Shown piece after piece: positions 22,004 to 23,290 of a stretch of DNA of 23,290 nt. The stretch comes from G026625185 sp035256645 (GTDB lineage Bacteria; Desulfobacterota; WTBG01; JAGOGO01). The position numbers and the translations under genes are program-made. The DNA lies in assembly GCA_035256645.1 (NCBI GenBank), contig DATEXU010000046.1, positions 1 through 23,290 of the forward strand, in the 5' to 3' direction. The notes below the pieces were generated by a model. It made no database searches and was not told the DNA's origin. It saw nothing but the letters and a program-made list of their open reading frames with translations. Within the stretch, counting starts at the first letter, position 1; every line of letters begins with the position of its first letter.

Positions 22004-22643
22004 TGGTTCTCAAAAATTCAAAGTTGTCGTTTACTTTTTTCTTTCCGGAAACTATTCCCATATGCCCCGTCAAAAGAAGCTCAATATCCAGCTCAGCAAC
22101 TTTTTCAATTGATTTTTTCAACTGCTCCCCGTTTCCTCCGGGAAGATCGGAGCGTCCGGTGTTGCGGTCAAAAACAAGATCGCCACAAATAAGAGCTTTG
22201 CTCGCGGGCACATAAAAACAAACACTCTCGGGTGAATGCCCTGGAGTTGAGATTACGTCTACTTTTATATTACCTAACTCTATGGGTGAGTCAAGGAGTT
22301 CATCTTCTTTAAACTCAACCGGTTCAAGGCCAAAAAACAACGAGGTCTGACGGATGCTGATGTTGTAGTTTTCTTTTTGGCCCTGGGTAATTTTAATCTT
22401 GGCGTTCGCTTTTTTTTTAAACTCCTCATTTGCCCAGGTATGGTCAATATGGAGATGGGTATTGGCAATAATATCTATCTGCTGGGGGTTAATCCCGTCC
22501 TTTTCCATGGCCTTAATCAACAAAGGCAGGTTATTACCCAAACCCACATCAACGATCAAAGCAAGTTTATCTTTAACCACATAGGTATTGCAGTCAAGCA
22601 TTCCATGCTCATGATAGAAATAGAGGTAGTCATTAAGTTTCAT
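21984..22643 (-). CDS. MBL-fold metallo-hydrolase
   Basis: A 219-residue metallo-beta-lactamase-fold protein of the glyoxalase II-like group. Metal ligands are visible: THLHIDH (H63, H65, D67, H68), the histidine of STPGHSPESV, the aspartate of CGDLVF and the histidine of LLTGHMG. The segment DRNTGRSDLPGG recalls glyoxalase II and persulfide-dioxygenase-like members, which in a sulfur organism makes a thioester or persulfide substrate possible, though this is only a guess. It is the first gene of a two-gene unit with the radical SAM protein. TTGACA at the complement of 22716–22721 is a likely -35. No signal peptide; cytoplasmic. Confidence 0.92.
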   Translation of the reverse strand: MKLNDYLYFYHEHGMLDCNTYVVKDKLALIVDVGLGNNLPLLIKAMEKDGINPQQIDIIANTHLHIDHTWANEEFKKKANAKIKITQGQKENYNISIRQTSLFFGLEPVEFKEDELLDSPIELGNIKVDVISTPGHSPESVCFYVPASKALICGDLVFDRNTGRSDLPGGNGEQLKKSIEKVAELDIELLLTGHMGIVSGKKKVNDNFEFLRTNVFRWL

Positions 22644-22691
22644 GTATTCCTCACACTATAAGATTCAAGACAAATATTTCACATGCTACCC

Positions 22692-22721
22692 TTATATTCT
22701 ATATTCCCTTTCATTTGTCAA
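22692..22721 (-). promoter_or_regulatory. Probable promoter of the MBL–radical SAM unit
   Basis: On the minus strand TTGACA (22721–22716) is followed, 17–19 bases on, by overlapping -10-like hexamers (AATATA, ATATAA, TATAAG). It lies about 50 bases before the MBL start codon. Confidence 0.4.
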
Positions 22722-22737
22722 GTCTCAGCCCACTAAA

Positions 22738-22766
22738 TTGACAAAATTTTCGGGTTTTGATAAAAA
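22738..22766 (+). promoter_or_regulatory. Probable promoter of the glycosyltransferase fragment
   Basis: TTGACA (22738–22743), 17 bases, then TAAAAA (22761–22766), 33 bases before the ATG at 22799. It is back-to-back with the minus-strand promoter for the MBL gene. Confidence 0.4.
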
Positions 22767-22798
22767 ATTATTACTGCTAAACGTGTTAAGATAAAAAA

Positions 22799-22939
22799 AT
22801 GTTAGAGCATCGGCGAGAACAAATAATGACTAAGCATCTTAAGGTTTCTCTGATAATCGCAACGTACAATCGAAAAGACTTTTTAAGAAAATCCTTGCTA
22901 TCGTATAATTATGCAATTAATGAGGGCTTAAATTTATAA
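22799..22939 (+). pseudogene. N-terminal fragment of a family 2 glycosyltransferase
   Basis: A 46-codon frame reading MLEHRREQIMTKHLKVSLI, then IATYNRKDFLRKSLLSYNY. KVSLIIATYNRKDFLRKSL is the opening of GT2-type glycosyltransferases (first beta strand and the nucleotide-sugar loop). The frame then stops at TAA, long before the catalytic DXD and the rest of the 250–330 residue domain. The next gene starts at the base after the stop. The rest of the domain has been deleted, most simply by recombination that joined this 5' end to the neighbouring gene. Confidence 0.7.
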
Positions 22940-23290
22940 ATGAAGATTGCCATTAACAACAACCGGTTGCATTTTTTTACAACACTAATTTTTATAGCAC
23001 TTCTGTCAAGCGTTATCCTTTTTTCAAACCGGGGAAAAACGCCATTTCATGGAGATGAATCAGGGTGGATTTCGTCAGGATATTACTACACCGAACTTTT
23101 GCTTCGCCGGGATTTTGACTGGCAAAAATGGGTGTGCGCACCATGTGGCCCGTGGGGAAGTCGTCTTAATCCGCATTTAGGTCAATGGCTCATAGGAATC
23201 CCCCTGGTAACGCTTTCTCCAAAAGGAGAATCCACATTTTTTAATTTATATAATTTTAAACAATCTTTCCCCGACAATAAAAAAGAGAAA
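22940..23290 (+). CDS. ArnT/PMT-like membrane glycosyltransferase, 5' part (runs off the window)
   Basis: An open frame from ATG 22940 to the window end, 117 residues without a stop. It begins with a short basic segment, a hydrophobic helix (FTTLIFIALLSSVILF), and then FHGDESGWISSGYY. This placement of an acidic pair in the first outer loop is typical of polyprenol-phosphate-dependent (GT-C, family 39/83-like) transferases such as ArnT and PMT, where that aspartate is catalytic. GQWLIGIPLV follows as the next membrane segment. The gene is incomplete here. It abuts the stop of the GT2 fragment (TAAATG), with no separate ribosome binding site, so translation may be coupled. A role in surface glycan modification is likely by family. 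Confidence 0.7.
   Translation, partial: MKIAINNNRLHFFTTLIFIALLSSVILFSNRGKTPFHGDESGWISSGYYYTELLLRRDFDWQKWVCAPCGPWGSRLNPHLGQWLIGIPLVTLSPKGESTFFNLYNFKQSFPDNKKEK

Noticed and set aside
1..23290. tRNA, rRNA, CRISPR array, transposase or integrase
   Set aside because: Looked for cloverleaf ends, regular spaced repeats and DDE/HUH or recombinase proteins; none were seen, so no mobile element is claimed despite the evidence for insertion.

Overview
The window comes from an anaerobic bacterium with dissimilatory sulfur metabolism. The evidence is a sat–aprBA–qmoABC locus: ATP sulfurylase with the zinc-site motif of the dissimilatory type, APS reductase, and the membrane Qmo complex that exchanges electrons between the quinone pool and APS reductase. 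PlsX and TrmFO confirm a bacterium. Desulfobacterota or Nitrospirota would fit, but the sequence alone does not decide the phylum, nor whether the pathway runs toward sulfate reduction, disproportionation or oxidation.

Layout. 1–1089: a decayed YkgJ-family gene (one-base deletion in a T run, 5' side replaced by a short inverted repeat) followed directly by a SEC-C-motif protein. 1111–3911: plsX (-), trmFO (+) and a two-helix membrane protein (-). 4140–4838: a cysteine-rich Crp/Fnr regulator, followed by a 531-base control region holding at least six dyads, several with Crp/Fnr-site geometry. 5370–18164: the sulfur operon region on the + strand: sat, aprB1A1, a terminator, two ykgJ genes, a short dispersed-type repeat, aprB2A2, qmoA, qmoB, qmoC, then a strong terminator. 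18527–20831: a MarR regulator and an acyl-CoA-synthetase-like protein that lacks both usual catalytic lysines. 20828–22643 (-): an MBL-fold hydrolase and a radical SAM protein with CX4CX2C cluster spacing, overlapping by 20 bases. 22799–23290: a truncated GT2 glycosyltransferase fragment and the start of an ArnT/PMT-like membrane glycosyltransferase that runs off the end.

The main point is that the window holds two complete aprBA pairs. Both keep the active-site Trp/Arg/His of AprA and all eight cluster cysteines of AprB. The first pair and the two ykgJ genes behind it (about 6.7–10.8 kb) use AGA/AGG arginine codons heavily, while sat, aprBA2 and qmoABC use CGN. An orphan Shine-Dalgarno sequence follows sat with no start codon, and aprB2 has a start codon but no Shine-Dalgarno. 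These observations fit a foreign aprBA–ykgJ–ykgJ cassette inserted between a resident aprB gene and its leader, with a short inverted-repeat element at the right junction.

Also notable are a textbook intrinsic terminator inside the first ykgJ reading frame and the repeated association of YkgJ-type cysteine-cluster proteins (three copies, one broken) with this locus. The YkgJ proteins could be accessory factors for APS reductase; this is a hypothesis, not shown by the sequence.
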